Source of the DNA: an uncultured Bacteroidales bacterium
GTDB taxonomy: Bacteria; Bacteroidota; Bacteroidia; Bacteroidales; Paludibacteraceae
DNA: 27,795 bases
Direction: 5' to 3'
NCBI GenBank assembly: GCA_937901025.1
Contig: CALCGR010000136.1
Span: forward strand, 1-27,795
Numbering within the stretch: the first letter of the stretch is position 1; each line of letters starts with the position of its first letter. Shown one piece after another: positions 7,909 to 15,402 of this stretch. The notes below the pieces were generated by a model that was given only the letters and a program-made list of their open reading frames with translations, was not told the origin of the DNA and did no database searches. The position numbers were made by a program, and so were the translations under genes.

Positions 7909-8611
7909 AATTCGTCACTTCTCTAAAGATCTCTTCCAATCCTCCCTCCCTATGAGGGAGGGTCGGGGTGGGTCCTGAATCATATTTGATTCGCCCTTGA
8001 TCGAGTATGATTACCCTCGAGCACACCTTCTCCACATCCTCCAACCGATGCGTCGATAGAATCGTGATACGTCTTTCAGCGCAGCGGTCTTTCAGCGATA
8101 GCGGTCCTTCAGCGCAGCGGTCAGCAATGAAATTGCGTATTTCGATAATCTGATTCGGGTCGAGTCCGGTTGTGGGTTCGTCGAGTATCACCAGTTCGGG
8201 GTTGCCCAAGAGGGCTTGGGCGATACCTACGCGTTGGCGGTAGCCTTTACTCAGTTCGCCGATTTTCTTATCCGCTACCTCCTTCAGCCCCACTCGCTCC
8301 ATCATCTCCTGTATCCTCATTCCTTTTTCCTCATTCCTCATTCCTTTTTCCATAAATTCCAAATACTCTCTCACAAACATATACTCGTAGGCGGGGTTGA
8401 GTTCGGGCAGGTACCCGTGGGTCTTGGGTGCGATGACGTTGCCGGAGGTGGGAGTCCATAGTCCGAGGATGATTTTCATCAGCGTGGACTTACCGGCACC
8501 GTTGGGACCGAGCAGTCCCACGACCTCTCCGTCCTCGATGTCGAGGCAGATGTCGTGCAGCACTTCCTGCTTGCCTAAAACCTTATATAGATGCTCGATA
8601 TGGATGGGCAT
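7898..8611 (-). CDS. ABC transporter ATPase, GldA-like, with three in-frame repeat insertions
   Basis: A 237-residue ATP-binding subunit with Walker A GPNGAGKST (35-43), the GldA-like GYLPELNP segment near 66, signature LSKGYRQRVG (120-129), Walker B LVILDEPTTGLD and the H-switch ISTHRLEDVE (near 185-194). The closest family I recognise is GldA, whose partners GldF and GldG form a membrane exporter linked to gliding or the type IX system. No permease gene is adjacent. Three segments look foreign: about 88-101 from a 7-mer array, 164-180 from a 16/17-mer array, and 213-223 from a palindromic element. All keep the frame and lie outside the nucleotide-binding motifs, so the protein may still be active. 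It overlaps ruvB by 11 bp and has its own promoter upstream. Confidence 0.88.
   Translation of the reverse strand: MPIHIEHLYKVLGKQEVLHDICLDIEDGEVVGLLGPNGAGKSTLMKIILGLWTPTSGNVIAPKTHGYLPELNPAYEYMFVREYLEFMEKGMRNEEKGMRIQEMMERVGLKEVADKKIGELSKGYRQRVGIAQALLGNPELVILDEPTTGLDPNQIIEIRNFIADRCAEGPLSLKDRCAERRITILSTHRLEDVEKVCSRVIILDQGRIKYDSGPTPTLPHREGGLEEIFREVTNYGK
7942..7976. repeat. Palindromic dispersed element, copy 1, inside the GldA-like gene
   Basis: CCCTCCC (7944-7950) and GGGAGGG (7956-7962) form a perfect 7-bp stem with loop TATGA, followed by TCGGGGTGGG. On the coding strand it reads as PTPTLPHREGG. A second copy, clearly related base by base and in the same reading frame, lies at 20397-20431. 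Confidence 0.9.
8072..8125. repeat. 16/17-bp tandem repeat inside the GldA-like gene
   Basis: Three units (8072-8087, 8088-8104, 8105-8120) plus a partial one, all built on TCTTTCAGCGCAGCGG; the middle unit is 17 bp and carries GATAGCGG. Two units total 33 bp, so the frame closes every 11 codons. It is translated as DRCAEGPLSLK followed by DRCAER, between the Walker B and H-switch regions. Confidence 0.92.
8310..8351. repeat. 7-bp tandem repeat inside the GldA-like gene
   Basis: Six adjacent 7-bp units. On the coding strand the order is GGAAAAA, GGAATGA, GGAATGA, GGAAAAA, GGAATGA, GGATACA. They are translated as EKGMRNE then EKGMRIQ. The two units whose phase would read GAA TGA are the two that carry AAA in place of TGA. 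Confidence 0.92.
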
Positions 8612-8637
8612 ACTCCGTCAAATATACAAAATCGCTG

Positions 8638-8669
8638 CAAAGATAATAAATTTTTTGCATTTATGCAAA
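8638..8669 (-). promoter_or_regulatory. Bacteroidetes-type promoter for the GldA-like/ruvB operon
   Basis: On the minus strand TTTG (8669-8666) and TATCTTTG (8645-8638) are separated by 20 nt, matching the Bacteroidetes -33/-7 consensus. The start codon lies 27 nt downstream of the -7 box. A second TATATTTG lies closer to the gene (8619-8626), without a matching -33 element checked. Confidence 0.7.
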
Positions 8670-8708
8670 TATATTTGCAAATTTTGCGCAAATGAGCCCC
8701 GTACCTAC

Positions 8709-8744
8709 AAAAAAAACACACAAAAGGGACAGACCCCTTTGTGT
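8709..8744 (-). terminator. Rho-independent terminator after the amidohydrolase gene
   Basis: On the minus strand ACACAAAGGGG, loop, CCCTTTTGTGT is followed by G and eight Ts. The stem arms are 8718-8728 and 8734-8744, with the T tract at 8709-8716. It lies about 30 bp after the amidohydrolase stop and separates that operon from the GldA-like promoter. The GGGACAGACCCC core is itself nearly palindromic and may be a reused dispersed repeat. Confidence 0.85.
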
Positions 8745-8775
8745 AGTTTTTGGATGCAGAGAGCACGATGCACGG

Positions 8776-10521
8776 TTATTCGACGGGATAGACTTGGCGG
8801 CCTTCGAAGAAGGTCTTGAGCACCTTGGTGTTATGGATATTACGCACGGGGCAGGTCATCACGTTCTGGTCAAGGACCAGGAAGTCGGCATACTTACCGG
8901 CCTTGATACTGCCGCGCTCGTGCTCCAAGAACAGCTGGTGCGCCCCGTTGATGGTGAGCGCCTGCAAGGCCTCATCGCGAGTGACGAGTTCCGCTGTCCA
9001 CCACGGGTCCTCGGTACTCGGGTCTTGCACACCGGTGACGGCAATCTCCATGATCCCGAAGGGATCGTCCGGACTGCCGGTGGTAGCGGGGAAATCGGAG
9101 TGGGAGGCGACATTGACACCATAATCGAAGAAACACCGAATGGGATAGGCATAGTCCTCATACCCTACGGGTACGAGTCCAAAGAGTTTCAGTCCTATGG
9201 GGGCGAGCCAATGCATGTGGTGCCACAGCATCCCCGCCGCGGCGCAGATATGGTGGTCCGCCATCTTACGCAAGGTAGAGGGCAGGATATTACGCACATG
9301 CACCACGGTATTGCGCCGCTCATCTTGTCCGCCCGCCACAAAAGCGTCCACGGCTAAGGCGACGGCAGAGTCGCCCATGGTATGGACATGCATGGAAAGG
9401 TCGTTGCTGTTGGCTTGGCGCGTGATATCCGTCACCTCCGCCTGCGACCAGTTGACGAGTCCCTGGTGTCCGTCGGGGTAGGGGTATTGGCTATAGCCGG
9501 TGCCGCTCTCGACGGTACCGTCAATGAAGATCTTCACCCAGTGCGGCAGCACATGGCGCGTAGCGAGTTGACGCTCATCCTTTGCGGCCGCGAGGGCCTC
9601 GGATAGGTTTGCCCAGCTCTCGATCTCGTGACTGAGGCCTAAGACGAAATGCATCTCCCCCGCCTCATCCATCTGTCGGGCGGCTTGGTAGAAATGGTCA
9701 TTGAAGAAATAGTTGCTCCAGCCGTCCATATACATGGTATATCCCTCGGCGAGGATCTTACGCTGGATACCCCGCAGGTTATCGGCAGCGACCTCCTTGG
9801 AATAGAGGTGGTCGTTATCGATGCGCGAGCGTACATACGTACCGGCTTGTTCCTTAAGCAGGCCCGTAGGCAGGCTGTCGGGTCCCATCTGTATCTCGCC
9901 GCCGCGGATGTCCTTGCCTTTCTTGATGACTTGGCCGTCCTTGGTCATGATCCCCGCCTGCACGAGCATAGCGGTATTGGTGAGGCCCTTATGTCCCTCG
10001 TCGTCGACGAAGTACATCGGGATATCGGCACAGAGGTCATCGAGTTGCTGACGGGTAGGCATGTCGGCCTTAAAGAGGTAGTAGTTCCATCCGAAACCGA
10101 AGATACCGGTACTGCCCTGTGCGCGGGCTTGGGCTATGGCAGCGGGCAGGGTCTTGGTAAGGAAATCCGACGGGGTCTCGTCGTTCTTGATGACGACACC
10201 TACGGTCTCAAAGCCGAAGGCCATCATATAATGTGCATGCGCATTGGCGCACGAGGGCATGATCATCCCGCGGCCGGAGAAGTCGAGGACCTTCGTAGTG
10301 GCGGAGAGGTAGGGCTGAGCGTCGGCCTTGGAACCGACGAAGATGAACTGACCGTCTTTCACTACCATCGCCTCCGCATAGATGGGGGCGCCGAGGAGGG
10401 TGTGCTCAGCGGTGTAGATAGTGCCGTAAACGACATAGTCGCAGGGCAGGGACTCAGGGTTGTTCTTGGGCTTGCAAGCTACGCAAGCGAGAAGGAGGAT
10501 AACGAAAAGTAATTTTTTCAT
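8776..10521 (-). CDS. Amidohydrolase family lipoprotein (Amidohydro_3/YtcJ-like)
   Basis: A 581-residue metal-dependent hydrolase. The N-terminus is a lipoprotein signal (hydrophobic LLFVILLLA, Cys13 in LLAC, or Cys16), so it is probably anchored in the envelope. The short N-terminal beta domain is followed by the metal-binding NAHAHYM (His95, His97), later histidines in SMHVHTMGD and VVHVRN, and ASHSDFP with the likely metal-site Asp. The C-terminal LVTRDEALQALTINGAHQLF and GKYADFLVLD are classic for the group. Length is normal. The substrate is unknown; relatives act on cyclic amides, formamides or esters. It is the last gene of its operon, 16 bp after the CPBP protease and before a strong terminator. 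Confidence 0.87.
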   Translation of the reverse strand: MKKLLFVILLLACVACKPKNNPESLPCDYVVYGTIYTAEHTLLGAPIYAEAMVVKDGQFIFVGSKADAQPYLSATTKVLDFSGRGMIMPSCANAHAHYMMAFGFETVGVVIKNDETPSDFLTKTLPAAIAQARAQGSTGIFGFGWNYYLFKADMPTRQQLDDLCADIPMYFVDDEGHKGLTNTAMLVQAGIMTKDGQVIKKGKDIRGGEIQMGPDSLPTGLLKEQAGTYVRSRIDNDHLYSKEVAADNLRGIQRKILAEGYTMYMDGWSNYFFNDHFYQAARQMDEAGEMHFVLGLSHEIESWANLSEALAAAKDERQLATRHVLPHWVKIFIDGTVESGTGYSQYPYPDGHQGLVNWSQAEVTDITRQANSNDLSMHVHTMGDSAVALAVDAFVAGGQDERRNTVVHVRNILPSTLRKMADHHICAAAGMLWHHMHWLAPIGLKLFGLVPVGYEDYAYPIRCFFDYGVNVASHSDFPATTGSPDDPFGIMEIAVTGVQDPSTEDPWWTAELVTRDEALQALTINGAHQLFLEHERGSIKAGKYADFLVLDQNVMTCPVRNIHNTKVLKTFFEGRQVYPVE

Positions 10522-10537
10522 ACGTGTTTTATTTTAA

Positions 10538-11158
10538 TTACAGGATTGGAAACCAGATGAAGACGGCGGCATCCCAGAGGGCGTGGGAGAGAATGAGTGC
10601 CCCCAGACGCTGCGGGAAGAGGTAATAGAGTCCACCCCAGATCACCCCGCAGACCCCTGCGGCGAGGATGAGCATGAGGTTCAACGAGAACACATGCACG
10701 AACGCATAGATACCGACCGCAAGGACAGCCCCAAGCAGCGGTTGCATCCACCGCGAGAGGGAACGCTGCACATACGCCCGCCAGAAGAGTTCCTCCGCCG
10801 GACCGATGATAAAAAGTAAGAGCAGACTGATGAGTACAGGACTCATGCCGCCCTTGAGGTTATAGATAGCGTCCACCTGAGGACGGGCAAAGGTAGGGAA
10901 GAGGAGTTGCGAGAGCTTATCCCCGACCCAGAAGACGCCCCACAGGATGGCAGCGATAGCGATACCGAGCAGGATATCGTACCAACGGAACGAGCGCAGG
11001 GCCTTGACCTCCCGTCCCGCGAGGGCGAGGAGGATGAGCGCCGACCCGGTCATCGCGTACCAGAACGGGACCAGGTCCCGCGTCCACGGCGAGAACATCA
11101 GCGTCCAGAGCACGAAGGCGAGGCTGACGCAAGCGAGAAGACGGGTACGGTCGGACAT
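10538..11158 (-). CDS. CPBP family intramembrane metalloprotease
   Basis: A 206-residue protein with about six hydrophobic helices and the three Abi/CAAX-protease motifs: EELFWR (Glu122, Glu123, Arg127), FVHVF (His155), and HALWD (His192, Asp196). This is the Rce1-like glutamate intramembrane protease fold. Bacterial members mature peptides or membrane proteins, or confer bacteriocin immunity; no peptide substrate gene is visible nearby. The ATG overlaps the stop of the prenyltransferase gene in a TGATG junction, so coupling is likely. Confidence 0.88.
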   Translation of the reverse strand: MSDRTRLLACVSLAFVLWTLMFSPWTRDLVPFWYAMTGSALILLALAGREVKALRSFRWYDILLGIAIAAILWGVFWVGDKLSQLLFPTFARPQVDAIYNLKGGMSPVLISLLLLFIIGPAEELFWRAYVQRSLSRWMQPLLGAVLAVGIYAFVHVFSLNLMLILAAGVCGVIWGGLYYLFPQRLGALILSHALWDAAVFIWFPIL

Positions 11159-12054
11159 CAGTGAATAAGATGATGCACCACCACGGACAGGATGAGGGTG
11201 ATGGTAAGGGTGAGGGTATGGATGAGTTGCAGTTGGGCGGTACGCTCGTCGAGGTTATTGATCGCATCCGAGGCGGTGGCGAAGCCGTGCATCTGACGGC
11301 AGTTCGTGATAGCCTTAGGCAGGATGACGAGGGTGAGCATACTCAGCCACGGCAGTTTACCGATGAAGGCGCAAACGACGATCCAGGCGTAGGGCAGCAG
11401 CACCATGATATCGTAGAGAAGGATAGAGGCTTTGGTGCCGATGAGCATAGGAAGGGTACGGATAGCGGCTACCGCATCGGAGGCGGTGTCGCGGGTGTTA
11501 TTACAATGGAGCACCGCATTGGTGATGGTCACGAAGGCGGGAACGATCCAAAGGATCGACCATTGGACCGCACCGGTAAGCACAAACGACGTACCGAGGG
11601 CGGGGAGGATACCATATTCGAAGGTGATATCGAGGTCCCCGAGGGCGTGGTACTTAAGCCACGAGTAGCCTACGGCTAAGACGGCGCCTATACCGCCGAT
11701 GACGAGCAGTTGCCAACCCGAGCAGAGCATGAGGCCGAGGCCGTTGAGGCAAGCTACGGCGAGCAGGATGAGACCGAGGGAGAGCACCTCGCGTTTAGTG
11801 AACCGGCCGGAGGTGAGGGTAGGGGGACTATACGTATCCGCGCGGTCGACGCCCTTACAGAAGTCGACGTAGTCGCTGAGAACGTTCCCGGCGGCGTGGA
11901 AGAGAAGGATACCTAACGTTGCCCAGAGTGCCATCCCGATAGAGAAAGTGAAGCCCATCGCATAGAGACAGGCGGCAGAAACAATGACGGACATCGTGCT
12001 CACAGGGAAAGACCAGGGACGTGTCGCGAGGATGTAAGATTTAATTGATTTCAT
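11158..12054 (-). CDS. menA: UbiA family prenyltransferase, probably MenA
   Basis: A 298-residue polytopic membrane protein with two Asp-rich prenyl-diphosphate motifs: N57-x3-DYVDFCKGVDRAD (57-73) and NNTRDTASD (185-193). Spacing and the start (YILATRPWSFPVS) fit 1,4-dihydroxy-2-naphthoate polyprenyltransferase, which makes demethylmenaquinone at the inner membrane. Menaquinone is the usual Bacteroidales quinone. No other men gene is adjacent, so assignment within the UbiA superfamily rests on motif style. The start overlaps the upstream gene's stop (ATGA). Confidence 0.82.
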   Translation of the reverse strand: MKSIKSYILATRPWSFPVSTMSVIVSAACLYAMGFTFSIGMALWATLGILLFHAAGNVLSDYVDFCKGVDRADTYSPPTLTSGRFTKREVLSLGLILLAVACLNGLGLMLCSGWQLLVIGGIGAVLAVGYSWLKYHALGDLDITFEYGILPALGTSFVLTGAVQWSILWIVPAFVTITNAVLHCNNTRDTASDAVAAIRTLPMLIGTKASILLYDIMVLLPYAWIVVCAFIGKLPWLSMLTLVILPKAITNCRQMHGFATASDAINNLDERTAQLQLIHTLTLTITLILSVVVHHLIH

Positions 12055-12338
12055 ATTTTTCTTTGTTCACGTACCACAATGAGGACTTCGTCGCGGAGGG
12101 GAGAGGGGAGTTCGATATGGCGGAGCTGGAGGCTGCGGCACCAACCGATGATATCCGAGTCGAGGAGGGTATGAAAGACATACGACAGCTGTTCGTATTC
12201 CGCTTGCGTGAACGTAGCGGGGTCCCGATCGGCCAGGACATCGAGTTCCTCGTCGTCGTAATAGACGACGGTATCAGAGGACTGGAGGAGGGTGTCTTGT
12301 TCGCACACTAGGTGTGCTCCGCAACAGGAACTATTCAT
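12051..12338 (-). CDS. Conserved small Bacteroidetes protein with N-terminal Cys motif
   Basis: A 95-residue protein starting MNSSCCGAHLVCEQD. The frame is open further upstream inside parE, but the ATG at 12338, overlapping the parE stop by 8 bp, matches small proteins I recall from Bacteroides that begin with a CCG-x-H-x-VCE pattern. These are sometimes labelled phospholipase without visible support. Cys5, Cys6, His9 and Cys12 could bind a metal. The middle has an acidic YYDDEELD patch and the end is helical (GWCRSLQLRHIELP). The stop overlaps the menA start. Function unknown. Confidence 0.75.
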   Translation of the reverse strand: MNSSCCGAHLVCEQDTLLQSSDTVVYYDDEELDVLADRDPATFTQAEYEQLSYVFHTLLDSDIIGWCRSLQLRHIELPSPLRDEVLIVVREQRKI

Positions 12339-14220
12339 AATCGCCTTCGGCGGCGTCTTCTTCGACGCGCAGGTTATTGATGATGAAGTTTTGTCGGTCA
12401 CTCGTGTTCTTGCCCATATAGAAGTTCAGCAGGTCGGCTACGGCATCCTCCTTACGGAGCATGACTTGGTCGAGGCGGATGCCTTCCCCTATAAACTCCT
12501 TAAACTCCTCGGGCGAGATCTCACCTAAACCCTTGAATCGCGTGATCTCGGGGTTCTTAAGGGTATTGATGGCGCGTTCGCGTTCCTCGTCGGAATAGCA
12601 GTAACGCGTAGTCTGTTTGTTCTTGACGCGGAAGAGGGGGGTCTGGAGGATATAGACGTGTCCTTTCTTGACAAGGTCGGGGAAGAACTGCAGGAAGAAC
12701 GTGAGCATGAGCAGACGGATATGCATCCCGTCCACATCGGCATCGGTAGCGATGATGACTTTGTTATAGCGCAGTTCGTCGAGTCCGTCCTCGATGTTCA
12801 GTGCGGACTGCAGGCAATTGAACTCCTCGTTCTCATAGACCACGGACTTACTCAGGCCATAGCTATTGAGGGGTTTACCGCGGAGGGAGAACACCGCTTG
12901 GGTGCGGACGTCGCGGCTCTTGGTGATGGAGCCGGAGGCGGAGAGACCCTCGGTGATGAAGATACTACTCTCCTGCCGCAGGTCGTCGTCGGTGTCCTTA
13001 CCGGACTTGACGGGTTTGGGATCGTTATAGTGGATCTGGCAGTCCCGCAGTTTGGGGTTATTGACGAGGTTCTTCTTAGCGCGCTCACGAGCGGCTTTGG
13101 TGACGCCGGCAATAGCTTTGCGTTCCTTCTCGGAGTCGAGGATCTTCTGCAGGAGGATGTCGGTGATCTCCGGATGTTTATGGAGGTAGTTATCGAGTTG
13201 CTGTTTGACGAAGTCGCCTACGAACTTATTCACGCTCACGCCGCCGGTAGGGGACATGTCCTTGGAGCCGAGTTTGACTTTTGTCTGGCTCTCGAAGACG
13301 GGTTCCTCGACGTTGATGGCGATGGCGCCGACGATACCGTTACGGATATCGGCGAGGTCGAGGTTCTTGGTGCTGTAGAACTCTTTGATGGTACGCCCGA
13401 TGGCTTCGCGATAGGCCGCCTGGTGGGTACCGCCCTGGATGGTATGTTGGCCATTGACGAAGGAGTAATATTCGTCGTTGGGTTGGTCGGTATGGGTAAG
13501 GGCGATCTCGATATCCTCCCCGGTGATATGGATGATAGGATAGAGCGGGGTGACGGTCATGTTCTCCGTGAGCAGGTCCAACAGGCCGTTCTTCGATACG
13601 AACTTCTGACCATTATACACGAGGGTGAGACCGGTATTGAGGTACGCATAGTTGCGCAGCATGGTCTCGATATAATCGTCGCGGAAATGGTAGTTCTCGA
13701 AGAGCCCTTTGCTATCGTCGGGTGTGAACTCGACGAGGGTACCGCGTTTCTCGGGACCGGTATAATCGATGACGTCGGTATCGGAGACGAGTTGTCCCTG
13801 GTGGAACTCGGCGCGGCGCGTCTTATCGTCGCGAAACGACTGTACGGCAAAGTCCATGGAGAGGGCATTGACGGCTTTCGTTCCGACGCCGTTGAGGCCG
13901 ACGGATTTCTTGAAGGCCTTGGAGTCATATTTACCTCCGGTATTGAGGATGGACACTGCCTCGACGAGTTTGCCGAGTGGGATACCGCGTCCGTAGTCTC
14001 GTACGCGTACGCGTCCATTATCTATGGTGACTTCGATGGTTTTACCCTCGCCCATGCGGTACTCGTCGATGGAGTTATCGATGGTCTCCTTGATGAGGAC
14101 ATAGATACCGTCATCGGAGTGGGATCCGTCCCCCAGTTTACCGATATACATACCGGGGCGGCGACGGATATGTTCGCGGTCGTCCAGATGGACAATGTTA
14201 TCTTCGTTATATTCCTGCAT
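12331..14220 (-). CDS. parE: DNA topoisomerase IV subunit B (ParE)
   Basis: A 629-residue type IIA topoisomerase ATPase subunit. The GHKL domain shows EHIRRRPGMYIG, the ATP-site ETIDNSIDEY, and DYGRGIPLG. The transducer region contains QTKVKLGSKD, and the TOPRIM domain has ITEGLSASGSI and DADVDGMHIR. The N-terminal style (NIVHLDDREHIR, KLGDGSHSDDGIY) is that of Bacteroidetes ParE rather than GyrB. An ATG at 14250 would add ten residues; the ATG at 14220 fits the family start. It overlaps the HIT gene by 14 bp. The partner parC is not adjacent. Confidence 0.93.
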   Translation of the reverse strand: MQEYNEDNIVHLDDREHIRRRPGMYIGKLGDGSHSDDGIYVLIKETIDNSIDEYRMGEGKTIEVTIDNGRVRVRDYGRGIPLGKLVEAVSILNTGGKYDSKAFKKSVGLNGVGTKAVNALSMDFAVQSFRDDKTRRAEFHQGQLVSDTDVIDYTGPEKRGTLVEFTPDDSKGLFENYHFRDDYIETMLRNYAYLNTGLTLVYNGQKFVSKNGLLDLLTENMTVTPLYPIIHITGEDIEIALTHTDQPNDEYYSFVNGQHTIQGGTHQAAYREAIGRTIKEFYSTKNLDLADIRNGIVGAIAINVEEPVFESQTKVKLGSKDMSPTGGVSVNKFVGDFVKQQLDNYLHKHPEITDILLQKILDSEKERKAIAGVTKAARERAKKNLVNNPKLRDCQIHYNDPKPVKSGKDTDDDLRQESSIFITEGLSASGSITKSRDVRTQAVFSLRGKPLNSYGLSKSVVYENEEFNCLQSALNIEDGLDELRYNKVIIATDADVDGMHIRLLMLTFFLQFFPDLVKKGHVYILQTPLFRVKNKQTTRYCYSDEERERAINTLKNPEITRFKGLGEISPEEFKEFIGEGIRLDQVMLRKEDAVADLLNFYMGKNTSDRQNFIINNLRVEEDAAEGDYE

Positions 14221-14620
14221 CTTCGATAGCTTGAGCAATAGAGTTAGCAATGACGCACATCTCGTCGGTAGGTAAGTCGAGTTTGGGGTTAGAGAAGAGC
14301 ATATCCTTCTCGCTCTTGAGCGGAACGAGGTGGATGTGCACGTGGTTAACTTCCATACCGAGGACGGCTACGCCGACGCGTTTGCAGTTGGTGGCTTTCT
14401 TGATACCTACGGCTACGCGTTTGGCAAAGACGATCATCTCGGCGAGCAGTTCGTCGGAGAGGTCAAAGATATAATCCGCCTCGGGTTCGGGCAGTTTAGG
14501 GATGACCAAGGTATGGCCTTTGGTCAGAGGGTGGATATCGAGGAAAGCGTAAAAGCGGTCATCTTCCGCGACTTTGAAGCTCGGTATCTCGCCGTTGATT
14601 ATTTTTGTAAAAATAGTCAT
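14207..14620 (-). CDS. HIT family nucleotide-binding protein
   Basis: A 137-residue histidine-triad protein. It begins MTIFTKIINGEIPSFKV, the usual start of HINT-like proteins, and carries HVHIHLVP (His93, His95, His97) as the nucleotidyl-binding triad. Members hydrolyse nucleoside phosphoramidates or related dinucleotides. An upstream ATG at 14647 would add nine residues but lies inside greA. The ATG at 14620 is 1 bp after the greA stop and is preferred. It overlaps parE at the 3' end. Confidence 0.92.
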   Translation of the reverse strand: MTIFTKIINGEIPSFKVAEDDRFYAFLDIHPLTKGHTLVIPKLPEPEADYIFDLSDELLAEMIVFAKRVAVGIKKATNCKRVGVAVLGMEVNHVHIHLVPLKSEKDMLFSNPKLDLPTDEMCVIANSIAQAIEDAGI

Positions 14621-14621
14621 G

Positions 14622-15092
14622 TTATAGGGATATTTCGAGGATTTCAAATTCCATGGTACCGGCGGGCACGGTGACGAGGGCTACGTCGCCCACTTTCTTA
14701 CCCATGAGGCCTTTAGCGATGGGGGTGGTGACGGCGATCTTCCCCTCGGCGAGGTTAGCTTCGCCCTCGGTGACGAGTTGGTAGACTTTCTCCGCGCCGT
14801 TCTTACGGTTACGGATACGGACCTTCGTCAGGATCTGGACCTCGTCGGTCTTGATGGTTGTTTCGTCGATGACGCGGGCGTCCATGATCTTGGTTTTGAG
14901 CATAGCGATCTTACTCTCGAGGACGCCTTGCTCCTCCTTGGCGGCATCGTACTCCGCGTTCTCACTAAGGTCTCCTTTGTCGCGCGCTTCCGCAATAGCG
15001 GCGATCACGCGCGGACGCTCGGTACCTTCCAAAAATTGTAATTCTTCTTTCAGTTTCTGCAGACCTTCTGCAGTCATGTAGGTTGTTGCCAT
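14622..15092 (-). CDS. greA: Transcription elongation factor GreA
   Basis: A 156-residue protein with an N-terminal coiled coil (about 1-75) including the acidic tip region SENAEYDAAKEEQ, and a C-terminal FKBP-like domain with NRKNGAEKVYQLV and PIAKGLMGKKVGD. It enters the RNA polymerase secondary channel and stimulates cleavage of backtracked RNA. It is 10 bp after a 41-aa small gene and heads the HIT-parE-menA gene run. Confidence 0.97.
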   Translation of the reverse strand: MATTYMTAEGLQKLKEELQFLEGTERPRVIAAIAEARDKGDLSENAEYDAAKEEQGVLESKIAMLKTKIMDARVIDETTIKTDEVQILTKVRIRNRKNGAEKVYQLVTEGEANLAEGKIAVTTPIAKGLMGKKVGDVALVTVPAGTMEFEILEISL

Positions 15093-15102
15093 AGTATGAT
15101 GT

Positions 15103-15228
15103 TTAATATTTACGATTCAAAATCTCGGAGGCGATGATGGCTTTGCGCACCTCGTCTACGTCTTGGAAATCAAAAAGCGACTCACGCTGCGGCGTAGGGT
15201 CGTCCACTGTCTGTTTGGATGTTATCAT
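15103..15228 (-). CDS. Small conserved-looking protein (41 aa) ahead of greA
   Basis: A 41-codon frame, MITSKQTVDDP... ending AIIASEILNRKY, lies 10 bp ahead of greA. Its Shine-Dalgarno site (GGAGG at 15235-15231) is unusually strong for this window, although only 2 nt separate it from the ATG. The C-terminal IxAxEILNRKY resembles the tail of short Bacteroidales proteins I recall, which supports real translation. It is acidic, has no membrane segment and no known domain. The alternative is that it is a leader peptide or non-coding. Function unknown. Confidence 0.65.
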   Translation of the reverse strand: MITSKQTVDDPTPQRESLFDFQDVDEVRKAIIASEILNRKY

Positions 15229-15249
15229 AACCTCCTATGTTTTTGTTGC

Positions 15250-15300
15250 GGTTTTTTAAAAACAACAGGGGACTTCACAGCCACCTGTTGCCAAAAAACC
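15250..15300 (-). promoter_or_regulatory. Structured 5' leader hairpin of the small-ORF/greA operon
   Basis: Nested inverted repeats: GGTTTTTT (15250-15257) pairs with AAAAAACC (15293-15300), and CAACAGG (15263-15269) pairs with CCTGTTG (15284-15290). The element lies between the promoter and the small ORF, within the transcribed leader. It could be an attenuator, a stabilising stem or a protein-binding site. I recognise no riboswitch family. Confidence 0.5.
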
Positions 15301-15337
15301 TAAACCTTAACTATGAAAATTTATTTATTTTCGAGTG

Positions 15338-15369
15338 CAAAGGTAATGCTTTTATTTGAAATGACCAAA
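15338..15369 (-). promoter_or_regulatory. Bacteroidetes-type promoter for the small-ORF/greA/parE operon
   Basis: On the minus strand TTTG (15369-15366), a 20-nt spacer and TACCTTTG (15345-15338) match the Bacteroidetes consensus. The expected start is near CACTCG, leaving a leader of about 100 nt that contains a nested hairpin. Confidence 0.75.
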
Positions 15370-15383
15370 TTTTTTGGCAAAAA

Positions 15384-15402
15384 AATGCAAAAAATCTGCA
15401 TT
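15384..15402 (-). terminator. Weak terminator-like hairpin at the miaB stop
   Basis: On the minus strand AATGCA and TGCATT form a 6-bp stem with a 7-nt loop, followed by a run of Ts. The stem includes part of the miaB stop codon. It lies next to the -33 element of the greA promoter. The short A/T-rich stem makes it a weak candidate. Confidence 0.4.

Noticed and set aside
9649..10512. 287-codon open frame on the plus strand
   Set aside because: Antisense to the amidohydrolase lipoprotein; no supporting start signal or motif.
12658..14229. Long open frame (523 codons) on the plus strand
   Set aside because: It is exactly antisense to parE, has no domain pattern, and is a by-product of the codon use of the real gene.
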